NCBI GenBank assembly: GCA_020697475.1
Contig: JAJFMO010000105.1
Location: 1 to 12,761, forward strand
Direction: 5' to 3'
Length of the DNA stretch: 12,761 nucleotides
Source of the DNA: Paenibacillaceae bacterium
Lineage (GTDB): Bacteria; Bacillota; Bacilli; Paenibacillales; NBRC-103111
Of the stretch, positions 1 through 7,797 are shown piece after piece (within the stretch, counting starts at the first letter, position 1; each line of letters begins with the position of its first letter). The translations under genes and the position numbers were made by a program. The notes beneath the pieces were generated by a model. That model ran no database searches and was not told the origin of the DNA. It saw only the letters and a list, made by a program, of their open reading frames with translations.

Positions 1-103
1 GGGCAAGAGCCTGCGGCGCAGCGGGTGAGCCATGGATAATCAGGCGGGACACTCGCTATAACGGCTGGAGCGCGAAAACGTAGTTTTGCTGGACGATCTT
101 AAG

Positions 104-137
104 GACACCTTCCCGATGAATTATTCAGGAAGGTGTT
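104..137 (+). terminator. Rho-independent terminator of the upstream gene
   Basis: ACACCTTCC (105-113) and GGAAGGTGT (128-136) form a perfect 9-bp stem, extended to 10 by a G-U pair at 104/137, around a 14-base AT-rich loop. The + strand side continues TATTTT (137-142), a short U-run, whereas the opposite side has no T-run, so it most likely stops transcription entering from the left. The gene it serves is outside the window. In bases 1-103 the three + frames stop at 26-28, 37-39 and 81-83, and none gives a recognisable protein end. Confidence 0.8.
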
Positions 138-139
138 AT

Positions 140-157
140 TTTGCGATATGACGCAAA
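140..157. promoter_or_regulatory. Dyad next to the first promoter, possible operator
   Basis: TTTGCG (140-145) and CGCAAA (152-157) are perfect 6-bp inverted repeats separated by ATATGA. The dyad ends 5 bases before the -35 hexamer at 163-168, where an activator, or a repressor contacting the -35 region, could bind. It also touches the T-run of the preceding terminator, so part of the left arm may simply belong to that. No regulator gene is visible in the window. The binding role is inference from symmetry and position only. Confidence 0.35.
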
Positions 158-162
158 GAGGA

Positions 163-191
163 TTGACGAATTTAAGACATCGTTCTATACT
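163..191 (+). promoter_or_regulatory. Sigma-A-type promoter for the SIS-PfkB-GH38-GH20 unit
   Basis: TTGACG (163-168), a 17-base spacer, then TATACT (186-191) gives five of six matches at both the -35 and -10 boxes with ideal spacing. Transcription would start near 198 and give a leader of about 55 bases before the GTG start at 253. A second TATAAT lies at 216-221, but its best -35 candidate (TTTCAA, 194-199) is poor, so I rank it as secondary. Confidence 0.75.
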
Positions 192-252
192 TATTTCAAT
201 ACATATAAAAACAGTTATAATAAATTTAACGGTTACTTAAAGGAGAAGAGCG

Positions 253-1296
253 GTGAATAATTATTTGAGAGACGTACTGGAGCAGCCGCAAAGTGTCCGA
301 GCCTCTTTGCATGAACTGCTGTCATCCGATACGATGAGCGCTTTGTCCGTTCTTCGGAAACGCAGGTTCGATAAGGTGATATTCACTGGTATGGGCAGTT
401 CGCACTTCTGCAATTACGGCGCCGTGATCACATTGAATGCTCAAGGAATTACTGCAATGACCATGTCCGCGAGTCAGCTTCTTCATTATGAACAAGGGAT
501 GATTACCGAACATACGCTGCTTGTCCTTGTCTCCCAGTCGGGAGAAAGCGCGGAGGTCCTCCATATCATCGAGGAGATTTCGAAGGATGTCACGGTCGTT
601 GCGGTTACGAACAATTCGCGCAGTACTCTGGCCAGAAGGGGAGACATTACGCTATGTCTGAATGTCAGGGAGGAGGAATCGGTTACCACGCGTACTTACC
701 TGGCTTCGATCGTGGCAGTGAACCTGGTCGCCTTGGCATTGATCGGGGACATCGATCCAAATTCGCTGGAGACCGCGGTGGCTTCCGCCTTAGAGTCTTT
801 GGAATCTTACTTGACATCGCACGACACGGCAACACAGAAGATGCGGGATTTTGTCGGCCAACCGACCAGCCTCAGTCTGATCGGCAGAGGGTATTCTTTA
901 AGCAGTGTTCGCGCGGGGGCGCTCTTTATACGGGAAGTGACCAAGTTTCCGGCCCTTGATTTCGACGCCGGGGAATTCCGTCACGGTCCGTTCGAGATGA
1001 TCGATTCCAATTTCACGGCTATGGTGTGGGCGCCGGAAGGCCGCACGGTCGATTTGTGCACCAAACTGGCCTGGGACATTGCCGAACGCGGAGGAAAAGT
1101 GGTGCTGGTTACGGGACGCAAGCAGCAAGCGCAGCATCCTCGCATACTGACAATCGGGCTGCCTTCGGCGGAGGAACTTTGGAGTCCCTTGGTCGATGTC
1201 TCTCCTGTTCAACTGATTGCGAATTTGCTTGCGGAAGACAGAGGATTCGAAGTCGGTAAATTTCGCTGGTCTTCCAAAATCACATCGGTCGAATAA
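253..1296 (+). CDS. Tandem-SIS sugar-phosphate isomerase/deaminase (GlmS isomerase-domain-like; NagB-II/AgaS/FrlB type)
   Basis: This 347-residue protein resembles the isomerase half of glucosamine-6-phosphate synthase without the glutaminase domain. The first SIS domain carries TGMGSS (45-50) and SQSGES (94-99). The second carries LIGRGYSLS (from 209) and AGEFRHGP (239-246). Compared from memory with E. coli GlmS, the proton-transfer Glu (E228), ring-opening His (H244) and C-terminal Schiff-base Lys (K342 in SSKITSVE) are kept, but the GlmS Lys485 position is Phe225. Stand-alone SIS enzymes of this build include type II glucosamine-6-phosphate deaminases, AgaS and FrlB. With a hexosaminidase in the same operon, deamination or isomerisation of an amino-sugar phosphate is the most plausible job, though the substrate is inferred. 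The start is GTG with AAAGGAGA (239-246) seven bases upstream of it. It is the first gene of the operon, and no signal peptide points to the cytoplasm. Confidence 0.88.
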   Translation: MNNYLRDVLEQPQSVRASLHELLSSDTMSALSVLRKRRFDKVIFTGMGSSHFCNYGAVITLNAQGITAMTMSASQLLHYEQGMITEHTLLVLVSQSGESAEVLHIIEEISKDVTVVAVTNNSRSTLARRGDITLCLNVREEESVTTRTYLASIVAVNLVALALIGDIDPNSLETAVASALESLESYLTSHDTATQKMRDFVGQPTSLSLIGRGYSLSSVRAGALFIREVTKFPALDFDAGEFRHGPFEMIDSNFTAMVWAPEGRTVDLCTKLAWDIAERGGKVVLVTGRKQQAQHPRILTIGLPSAEELWSPLVDVSPVQLIANLLAEDRGFEVGKFRWSSKITSVE

Positions 1297-1309
1297 ATGG
1301 AGGATTCTA

Positions 1310-2311
1310 ATGGATCATGAAGAGGACGAGCAGAAAACAGCCGAAGGTTGGGCTGAGGGAGAGAGAGCCGGAGATGCCGTATGTATTGTCGGCAATGTGA
1401 ATACGGACATTCTGATGAAGCCGGTGCCGGAAATCCCTGAATGGGGTACGGAGGCAATGGTAGATTCCTATGAAGAAAGACTCGGCGGTTGCGCGGGGAA
1501 TTCGGCGGTTGTCCTTGCGGCTTTAGGGCAAGAAACTCATATCGTCGCGTCGGTAGGGAATGACCATAAAGGCAAGGACCTTACGACGGAGTTGCGTCAT
1601 TCCGGGGTAAAGATGGACGGGCTGAAGATCGCCGGCCTGGCCACCGGGGTTTCCTTATCTTTCAATCGTCCTGACGGCGAACGATTATTTGTCACTTATC
1701 CGGGAGCTATGCTTGAAACCGGATTTCAACAGATCAGCGATTATTTGTCGAGAGTTCCCCATTGCGTGGCGATGCTGTTAACCGGTTATTTTCTGCTGTC
1801 TCCGGAAATCAAGGCAAGAGAAGTGTTGCGACTGGCCATCGAACTGGGGATGGTCACCTTGTTGGATACGGGATGGCCGACGCAGGATTGGCGGCCGGAA
1901 ATCCGGAAAGAAATTTTCGACATGCTTCCCTATGTGGACTATTTTCTGCCGAACGAAGTGGAAGCGAATGCGGTAACCAGTGAAAGCAGCTACAAGAACG
2001 CGGCGAAAATACTGGCGGCCCAATGCCGGAAAGGCGTGGCGATCAAACGGGGAGCGGAAGGCAGTTATTTTCTCGGCAAGAACGAAGAGATTCAATCAAC
2101 CGGCTTTCCGGTAGAGGTGAAAGATACCGTTGGGGCGGGGGATTCTTTTAACGCCGGGTTTATATATGGGCTGATCCGCGACTGGCCGGTTTCCACATGC
2201 ATGGAATTCGGGAATTCCGTGGCCGCAAGCGTGATCTCCAATGAGAGAGGCTTCAACCTGCAGAGCCAAGTGCAAAGTGTTCTCAAGCTTGTGTCGAATG
2301 GGAAACGATAA
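1310..2311 (+). CDS. PfkB-family (ribokinase-like) carbohydrate kinase
   Basis: This is a cytoplasmic ATP-dependent sugar kinase of 333 residues, normal for the family. It shows the N-terminal strand CIVGNVNTDIL (25-35), the sugar-binding glycine segment RLGGCAGN (57-64), and the C-terminal PfkB signature DTVGAGDSF (272-280) with catalytic base D278 and the GAGD anion hole. The frame is open back to 1217, inside the SIS gene, but I place the start at the ATG at 1310: GGAGG (1299-1303) sits just before it, and upstream residues would only repeat the SIS reading region out of frame. It begins 13 bases after the SIS stop. Pairing of a PfkB kinase with a SIS enzyme recalls the FrlD/FrlB and Aga-type pathways, where kinase product feeds the SIS enzyme. 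The exact sugar cannot be read from the sequence. The acidic first 20 residues are an unusual, probably disordered extension. Confidence 0.9.
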   Translation: MDHEEDEQKTAEGWAEGERAGDAVCIVGNVNTDILMKPVPEIPEWGTEAMVDSYEERLGGCAGNSAVVLAALGQETHIVASVGNDHKGKDLTTELRHSGVKMDGLKIAGLATGVSLSFNRPDGERLFVTYPGAMLETGFQQISDYLSRVPHCVAMLLTGYFLLSPEIKAREVLRLAIELGMVTLLDTGWPTQDWRPEIRKEIFDMLPYVDYFLPNEVEANAVTSESSYKNAAKILAAQCRKGVAIKRGAEGSYFLGKNEEIQSTGFPVEVKDTVGAGDSFNAGFIYGLIRDWPVSTCMEFGNSVAASVISNERGFNLQSQVQSVLKLVSNGKR

Positions 2312-2333
2312 CAATCAAACAAGGGGGCGCGAA

Positions 2334-4772
2334 ATGAAAGAGCAAAAATATTGGGTTGTCGGCAATACGCACGTTGATCTGGCCTGGAAAAAAAGCCGGG
2401 AAGAAATGGCCGAAGTGCTCGATATCTATTTGGCAAGAGTACTCGACATTTTGGACTCCAACCCCGACTTTACATATACGATCGAACAGGCTGCGCATTA
2501 TCGATTGCTGATGAAGCGTCGTCCGGACCTTTTTGCAAAGATTAAGAAATATGTGCGGGAAGGACGCTTGGAGATGGTTGGAGGCATGGCGTCCACGATG
2601 GAAACCAATCTTCCGAACGGAGAATGTTTCATTCGCAATCAGGCATTGGGGTTGGAATGGACCAAGCAATATTTGGAAACGGACGTCGCAACCGCATGGC
2701 TGATCGATACGTTCGGACTTCACGCCCAGGTTCCCCAGTTGCTGCGTCAATTCGGCTTCAGTCGATTGATGGCCAACCGTTTCGGCGGGAACAAAAGCCA
2801 TGACGTATTTATTGCCCGGGGCCTCGATGGCAGCGAAGTGCTGGTTGCCGGCAAGGATGTGACCTCGCCCAACGTCAAGCAGAGGAATGTCCACTGGAGG
2901 TATGTCAGAAACTGGGGGGAATTGGACCAGCTTTTCCTGAGAGCGGAAGCTGCGGCCGCCCAGGTGGACGGCCCCATCCTCATCACTGCTTACACCGAGA
3001 ATGAAGATTTGCCCAGCGCGAGACCCGGTTATCACATTGAGCGGGGGAATGCGGGCGGCAATGATGGCCTTTGGCGTTACTCGCTGCTCCGTTCGTTCTT
3101 CGACGCGTTGGAGGCGCAGGGCAGATCTTGGCCTGTCCTGCACGGCGACCTGAATCCCGAATTTACCGGCACGTTCTCTCAGCGAATCGAAATCCGTCTG
3201 CGCCACCGTAAGGTGGAGAATTTGCTGCTGGACGCAGAGAAATGGGCGTCGCTTGTTGGGATGGACGGGTGGCGGGAGGAACTGGAGGAAGCCTGGTGGG
3301 AGATGGCATACATTCAGTTCCACGACGTGTTTACCGGCTCGCATCCGACGAAAGTTTTCCACTCTTTGCTGAACAGCCTCGATGAAGTGCAGGCCGTGGC
3401 GCAAAGGGTACTGGGTCGGGCTTTGCATGCACAGAGCGGGTCAATTGAGCAGGCGCAAGGGAAAAGCACGATTCTCGTCTGCAATAGTCTTCCCTGGCCG
3501 CGCGATGAGCTGGTTCTCCTGCCGCTGGAGGGAGGGGTATCGGATGTTCCCCGGGTGCGGAGCGGAGAGAACGGTGTTCTGTTTGACGTGAAAGACGGAT
3601 ATTTGCGGGTGTTAACGCATGTACCGGCGATGGGAGTTACCAGTCTTACGATCGATCCGGATCCGGGCCGCTGCGGAGAAGCAGCCGCCCACATCGTCGA
3701 TGAGGCGCGCATCGAGAATGAGTATCTCATCCTGGAATGCGATCGCGGTTCGCTGGTCAAGCGGCTCATATGGAAAGAAACCGGAAAGTCGATCATCGAG
3801 AATGCTTCGGATTGGCTGATCGTCCAACGCGATCAAGGGAGCTTCCAGATCGAAGAGCCCCGGGACGCGGAAATTCCCGCATCTATGGGCAAAGTGGAAG
3901 TCGTTCAATATGAGGCTACCGCGATTGGCCAGCGAATCGTGCTGCGAGGAACGTTTCCCGGTATCCCGGATGTCGGTGCAGCCGGATTCTTAAGCTGGGA
4001 AGCGAAATTGGAATTGTGCAAGGGGAAGCCCGCATTGGACGTCGGCTTCCGGCTTGGTTGGAGCGGGGAAGCGAGTCGTTTGCGATTCAACCTGACGTCG
4101 ACGATCGACAGTTCGGAAGGTATCTATGAAATTCCGTTCGGAACGGTGAAGCGCAAACCTTCCGGGATGCGCCGAACCGGCAGAGGGGAATGGCCGGCGC
4201 ATCGTTTCGTCGTCATCGAGGATGGAGAACACGGACTGGCGTTGATCAACCAAGGAGCGGCAGGGGTCGAAGTCGTTGGAGGAAGAATCTCGACAACGCT
4301 GCTTCGCGCTCCCAAGTCGGAATACGCGGGGATGGTGCCCGACGATACTTCGTCCCAGCACGGCGAACACGCTTTTGAATTCGTCATCGCCCCTTACAGC
4401 GGCAAGTGGGAGGACTCTGCCGTGATGCGCCTGGCCCAGGAAGCCAACTCGCCGCTGCGGCCTGTCGTCTGCCCCGCTGAGTTGCGCGAGCTGCCGTCCG
4501 TTCATTCCTGGCTTGCCTTGTCCCCCAGCCGTGTGGTGCTTTCTGCGGTCAAGGCATCCGACCGCGTAGCAGGCGAGCTGATTGTCCGGATGTATGAAAC
4601 CGCAGGCCAACCGGCGACAGCCCGACTTTGGGTGAAAGGAGCCAAGCGGGCATGGCGAACGAGTGTGCGGGAAGAGCTTGAAGGGCCGGAATTAAGCTGC
4701 ACGGACGAAATCGTTGATGTGCAGATACAGCCGTTTGAGATATGCACGCTTCGCGTCTGCCGAGCGGAGTAG
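2334..4772 (+). CDS. Glycoside hydrolase family 38 alpha-mannosidase
   Basis: This 812-residue protein is a retaining, metal-dependent alpha-mannosidase. The N-terminal catalytic domain opens with GNTHVDLAW (10-18), whose H13 and D15 are the first two zinc ligands of the family. WLIDTFGLH (122-130) holds the nucleophile and zinc ligand D125. The middle helical region contains the conserved GDLNPEFTGTF stretch (from 271) and ends with QFHDVFTGSH (328-337), where H330 is the fourth ligand. The rest is the beta-rich C-terminal part. All four expected ligands are present. There is no signal peptide, so it should work inside the cell on imported mannosides. The ATG at 2334 follows AAGGGGG (2321-2327) with a 6-base gap, and the frame is open further upstream only through overlap with the kinase gene. 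Likely substrates are N-glycan-type alpha-mannosyl oligosaccharides. Mannosylglycerate hydrolase (MngB-like) is an alternative. Confidence 0.93.
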   Translation: MKEQKYWVVGNTHVDLAWKKSREEMAEVLDIYLARVLDILDSNPDFTYTIEQAAHYRLLMKRRPDLFAKIKKYVREGRLEMVGGMASTMETNLPNGECFIRNQALGLEWTKQYLETDVATAWLIDTFGLHAQVPQLLRQFGFSRLMANRFGGNKSHDVFIARGLDGSEVLVAGKDVTSPNVKQRNVHWRYVRNWGELDQLFLRAEAAAAQVDGPILITAYTENEDLPSARPGYHIERGNAGGNDGLWRYSLLRSFFDALEAQGRSWPVLHGDLNPEFTGTFSQRIEIRLRHRKVENLLLDAEKWASLVGMDGWREELEEAWWEMAYIQFHDVFTGSHPTKVFHSLLNSLDEVQAVAQRVLGRALHAQSGSIEQAQGKSTILVCNSLPWPRDELVLLPLEGGVSDVPRVRSGENGVLFDVKDGYLRVLTHVPAMGVTSLTIDPDPGRCGEAAAHIVDEARIENEYLILECDRGSLVKRLIWKETGKSIIENASDWLIVQRDQGSFQIEEPRDAEIPASMGKVEVVQYEATAIGQRIVLRGTFPGIPDVGAAGFLSWEAKLELCKGKPALDVGFRLGWSGEASRLRFNLTSTIDSSEGIYEIPFGTVKRKPSGMRRTGRGEWPAHRFVVIEDGEHGLALINQGAAGVEVVGGRISTTLLRAPKSEYAGMVPDDTSSQHGEHAFEFVIAPYSGKWEDSAVMRLAQEANSPLRPVVCPAELRELPSVHSWLALSPSRVVLSAVKASDRVAGELIVRMYETAGQPATARLWVKGAKRAWRTSVREELEGPELSCTDEIVDVQIQPFEICTLRVCRAE

Positions 4773-4819
4773 CAGAGGCTGCGCTGTTCAAATGAAAGGA
4801 CAAAGGAGTTCAACGAGCG

Positions 4820-6319
4820 ATGATTATACCCAAACCTGTTTCTCTTGTGCTTCATGACGGAATTTTCACATTGGATGCCGATCTGAAAATCGTTTGCGAC
4901 ACAAGCAGACAAGAAATCGCCTTTATTTCCGATCTTCTCTCCCAACGGTTAGCGGCAATCGCCGGCTTGACGGCCGAGACGATCGCGCCATCCGAACGCG
5001 TCCTGGTTAGAGGGAATTCCCCCACCGTCACCTTGGAGCTGGGCAAACTGGAGACTTCGCCCAACCCTGAAGCGTATCGCCTCAGAGTCGAACGTCACTC
5101 TGTCACCGTCAGAGCGAACGAGCCGACCGGCTTGTTTTACGCGATTCAATCATTGTGTAAACTTCTTATGTCCAACGATGGCGGGCGAACTTTTGTGATT
5201 CCTTGCCTGGATATACGGGATTTTCCCGTATTTGAATGGAGGGGAATGCTGCTCGACTGCTGCAGGCATTTCATAAGCGTCGATTATATCAAGCATTGCA
5301 TTGATTGTATGGCGGAACTGAAGATGAACCGGCTTCATCTGCATTTGACGGACAACGAAGGATGGCGGCTTGAGATTGGCAAATATCCCGAGTTGACAAG
5401 GACGGGAGCTTATGCAGAGGATCCGGGTTTTTATACGCAAGCGGATATTAGGGAGATCATTCGTTATGCGCAGGAGAGATTCGTGACCGTCGTTCCCGAA
5501 GTGGATGTCCCCGGACACGCCCTTGCCGCGCTGAAGAGCTATCCGTGGCTCTGCTGCACCGGCGCGCCGGAGAGAAACTCCGGACATCAAAAAGATTTGT
5601 TTTGTGCCGGCAATGAGCAGGTCGTACAGTTTCTGCTGGATGTTCTGGATGAAGTCATCGAGCTGTTCCCGTCCACCTATATCCATCTTGGCGGAGATGA
5701 AGCGCCGAAGGAGCGGTGGAAGGAGTGCGAGGTTTGCCAGGAGGCGATTCGGAAGCACGGACTCGGCAATGAAGAAGGACTGCAAGGGTACTTATTGCGC
5801 ACATTGTCGGAGCACGCGGCCCGGCGCGGCAAGAAAACGATCGGCTGGGACGAAGCACTCGAATGCGGCATCCATCAGGATATGGCGATTCAGTGGTGGC
5901 GATACAGGAACAAGGGTGAGCAGCCTGCGATTCATGCGCTCGAGCAAAACCATCACGTCATCGCTTCACCTAACAGCTTGACTTATTTCAGTTTTCCGAC
6001 GGAACCGGATCATCACTTTAAGCCCGAACGAACGTCGGATTTGCAAAAAGCGTATTCGGCCAAGTATGTTCCGGACGGGTTGACCGAGGAACAACGCCGT
6101 CGCGTGCTTGGGGCTGAATGCTGTATCTGGACCGAATATTTGACGGAGAAGGAGATTGACCGCATGCTGTTTCCGCGCGTCTTAGCCTGTGCGGAGTTAA
6201 TGTGGAGCTATCCCGAGCAACGTGATTTTAGCGAATTCCTGACCAGGGTTCGGCTGGAGCAGCACCGGTTGGAGCGGGACGGGGTCGTCTTTGGCCCTTA
6301 TTTCTCCGTTATGGAATAA
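4820..6319 (+). CDS. Glycoside hydrolase family 20 beta-N-acetylhexosaminidase
   Basis: This 499-residue enzyme releases terminal beta-linked GlcNAc or GalNAc by substrate-assisted catalysis. Residues 1 to about 125 are the small N-terminal GH20b alpha/beta domain and the TIM barrel follows. Signatures are FEWRGMLLDCCRHF (138-151), LHLHLTDNEGWRLEI (172-186), PEVDVPGHA (226-234) and HLGGDEAP (289-296). D293 and E294 are the Asp-Glu pair that orients the acetamido group and donates the proton. CIWTEYL near the C-terminus matches the conserved Trp segment of the active site. There is no signal peptide before the GH20b domain, so the protein should be cytoplasmic. The ATG at 4820 has AAAGGAG (4802-4808) upstream. 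It lies 47 bases after the mannosidase, and co-expression fits stepwise trimming of a mannose/GlcNAc glycan. Confidence 0.94.
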   Translation: MIIPKPVSLVLHDGIFTLDADLKIVCDTSRQEIAFISDLLSQRLAAIAGLTAETIAPSERVLVRGNSPTVTLELGKLETSPNPEAYRLRVERHSVTVRANEPTGLFYAIQSLCKLLMSNDGGRTFVIPCLDIRDFPVFEWRGMLLDCCRHFISVDYIKHCIDCMAELKMNRLHLHLTDNEGWRLEIGKYPELTRTGAYAEDPGFYTQADIREIIRYAQERFVTVVPEVDVPGHALAALKSYPWLCCTGAPERNSGHQKDLFCAGNEQVVQFLLDVLDEVIELFPSTYIHLGGDEAPKERWKECEVCQEAIRKHGLGNEEGLQGYLLRTLSEHAARRGKKTIGWDEALECGIHQDMAIQWWRYRNKGEQPAIHALEQNHHVIASPNSLTYFSFPTEPDHHFKPERTSDLQKAYSAKYVPDGLTEEQRRRVLGAECCIWTEYLTEKEIDRMLFPRVLACAELMWSYPEQRDFSEFLTRVRLEQHRLERDGVVFGPYFSVME

Positions 6320-6329
6320 CAGTCATGAT

Positions 6330-6360
6330 CCGGGAGTCTGTCCATAGGGTAGACTCCTGG
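6330..6360 (+). terminator. Hairpin after the hexosaminidase gene, no U-run
   Basis: CCGGGAGTCT (6330-6339) pairs with AGACTCCTGG (6351-6360), 10 pairs including one G-U, around an 11-base loop. It starts 10 bases after the hexosaminidase stop. The following bases (AGAACAACAT) contain no T-tract, so it may be a weak terminator, a 3'-end stabiliser that separates expression of the enzymes from the binding protein, or a processing structure. Confidence 0.5.
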
Positions 6361-6376
6361 AGAACAACATACGGAG

Positions 6377-6425
6377 TGTAACAAACAGGTTGACGATAAG
6401 ACAATTTCCCCTTACTCTTGTTACA
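6377..6425. promoter_or_regulatory. Paired inverted half-sites before the binding-protein gene
   Basis: TGTAACAA (6377-6384) recurs in inverted orientation as TTGTTACA (6418-6425), with centres 41 bases apart, close to four helical turns. The second copy sits in the shorter palindrome CTTGT-T-ACAAG (6417-6427). The two copies flank the TTGACG at 6390-6395, a layout compatible with a regulator binding both sides of a promoter. The AT-rich composition makes chance possible, and no regulator is present in the window. Confidence 0.4.
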
Positions 6426-6436
6426 AGACATATAAT
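6390..6436 (+). promoter_or_regulatory. Promoter region for the binding-protein gene
   Basis: TTGACG (6390-6395) is followed after 17 bases by TACTCT (6413-6418), a weak -10. A perfect TATAAT lies at 6431-6436, but with a poor -35 at the proper distance (CCCCTT, 6408-6413). One of the two probably drives a new transcript for 6482 onwards, since this 162-base gap is the longest between clear genes. I cannot tell which -10 is used. A sugar-responsive activator could explain the imperfect boxes. Confidence 0.5.
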
Positions 6437-6481
6437 AATAGTCAAAAAATTAAAAATTAATGGCAAAGGGGACGGGTTCAG

Positions 6482-7777
6482 ATGAAAAAATGGTTTTCTG
6501 TCACGGCCGCGACGATGATGTTCGCGGCTTTATTCGCCGGGTGCGGTTCTTCGGATCAAGGTGCGGGGAGCGGCGGGGAAGCAAATACGAAGCCGGCGGA
6601 GCCGATCCAATTGACGGTCGGGGTGCCTCCATGGGCAAACGAAGAATTCGACAAGGTGTTCTCCCCGACGGTCTCGCAGAAATTTCCCAACATTACGCTG
6701 GAGAAAGTGGATATTGGCGGCAACGTCAATTATGACGGCAACATTCTGGCCAAAGGATTAAAACCGGACATCATCGTCACAGGGCTCGACAGCTCGTATC
6801 TGGTCACGTTGAAAGATACGGGGATGGCTGTCGACATGGCTCCGATGGCAAAGGCGGCCAACCTGGATTTAAACCGATTGGACAAAAGTCGGCTGAACCT
6901 CGCGTACACGCTTGACGGAAATCCGGATTTAACCGTCATTCCCTACTCTCTCGATACTTCCGCACTCTATTACAACAAAGATATTTTCGACCGGTTCGGA
7001 GTCGCCTACCCCAAAGATGGCGTGACGTGGAATCAAGCGATCGAGTTGGCGAAGAAACTGACGCGCACAGTGGACGGCGTTCAATATCGCGGTCTGGAGC
7101 CGGACTCCATCGATCGGCCGGCCAGCCAGTTGGGTTTGCTTACGGTGGATTCCAAGACCAATAAGGCGGTGGTGGGAAGCGAGGGCTGGAAGCAGATCTT
7201 TGCGTTGATAAAGCAGATTTACGAGATTCCCGGCAACAGCACCTTGACTTGGTTTGGCCCGGCACGGGATGAATTTGCAAAGACGAAGGATTTGGCCATG
7301 TTGGCAGGGCTCGGTCCGGACGGTTTCGACAAAGCGGTTGACTTGAACTGGGACCTGGTTACCTATCCCGTTGTGGAGAAAGCTCCCAGCACTACGTTGG
7401 CGCTTGGCGGACGCGCTTTTGCTGTCACGACGTTCAGCTCGCATAAGCAAGCAGCCTTCGACGTCGTCAAATGGTGGGTTTCCGACGAAGTGCAGAAGAC
7501 ACTGTCGTCCACTGGGGTGGCGCCGGCATTGAACACCCCTGAAGCTCGCCAGGCGTTCGGCACTGACCTCGCTGGATTCAAAGGGAAAAATACGCAAGCC
7601 TTATTCAAGCTGCAGCCGGCCGAAAGAGGCGCGCAGTCGAAATACGAGGCGGACGGCAATAAATTGATTCGCAGCACGTTCCAGGATATGGTCAAGAAGC
7701 AGACGGACGAGAATACCGCTCTGCGTTCCGCCGAAGAGCAGATCAATAAAGTAATTGAGCAAAAACTCGCTCAGTAA
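6482..7777 (+). CDS. ABC transporter sugar-binding lipoprotein (family 1 extracellular solute-binding protein)
   Basis: This 431-residue lipoprotein should bind an oligosaccharide outside the membrane and deliver it to an ABC importer. The signal peptide has a KK start, a hydrophobic core and the lipobox LFAGC with lipidated Cys21, followed by a Gly/Ser-rich tether. The family pattern SALYYNKDIFDRFG lies near residues 160-173, followed by TWNQAIELAKKL. The C-terminus contains LRSAEEQINKVIE, typical of these proteins. The ATG at 6482 is preceded by AAAGGGG (6465-6471). No permease or ATPase gene is in the window, so the transporter partners lie elsewhere or were lost. The neighbouring glycosidases suggest a mannose- and/or GlcNAc-containing ligand, but the binding residues do not let me name it. 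Confidence 0.92.
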   Translation: MKKWFSVTAATMMFAALFAGCGSSDQGAGSGGEANTKPAEPIQLTVGVPPWANEEFDKVFSPTVSQKFPNITLEKVDIGGNVNYDGNILAKGLKPDIIVTGLDSSYLVTLKDTGMAVDMAPMAKAANLDLNRLDKSRLNLAYTLDGNPDLTVIPYSLDTSALYYNKDIFDRFGVAYPKDGVTWNQAIELAKKLTRTVDGVQYRGLEPDSIDRPASQLGLLTVDSKTNKAVVGSEGWKQIFALIKQIYEIPGNSTLTWFGPARDEFAKTKDLAMLAGLGPDGFDKAVDLNWDLVTYPVVEKAPSTTLALGGRAFAVTTFSSHKQAAFDVVKWWVSDEVQKTLSSTGVAPALNTPEARQAFGTDLAGFKGKNTQALFKLQPAERGAQSKYEADGNKLIRSTFQDMVKKQTDENTALRSAEEQINKVIEQKLAQ

Positions 7778-7797
7778 CGACGAAAGGAGGGGTGCAA

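Noticed and set aside
1..103. Possible C-terminal end of an upstream gene
   Set aside because: All three + frames give short ends (stops at 26-28, 37-39 and 81-83) with no recognisable family, so the frame cannot be chosen. The terminator after it shows only that some transcript ends here.
1217..1309. Longer kinase start inside the SIS gene
   Set aside because: The overlap reads SIS coding sequence out of frame. The ATG at 1310 has GGAGG just upstream and begins a normal-length kinase.
2241..2333. Longer GH38 start inside the kinase gene
   Set aside because: The GH38 catalytic motif lies 10 residues after the ATG at 2334, which has its own ribosome site. The extra 31 residues have no family similarity.
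2283..3428. A 381-codon open frame on the minus strand across the GH38 gene
   Set aside because: It is antisense to conserved GH38 motifs, has no recognisable domains, and is a by-product of codon bias in the real gene.
3990..4610. Minus-strand open frame of about 200 codons
   Set aside because: It is antisense to the GH38 C-terminal region, has low-complexity His/Arg/Asp-rich composition and no motifs.
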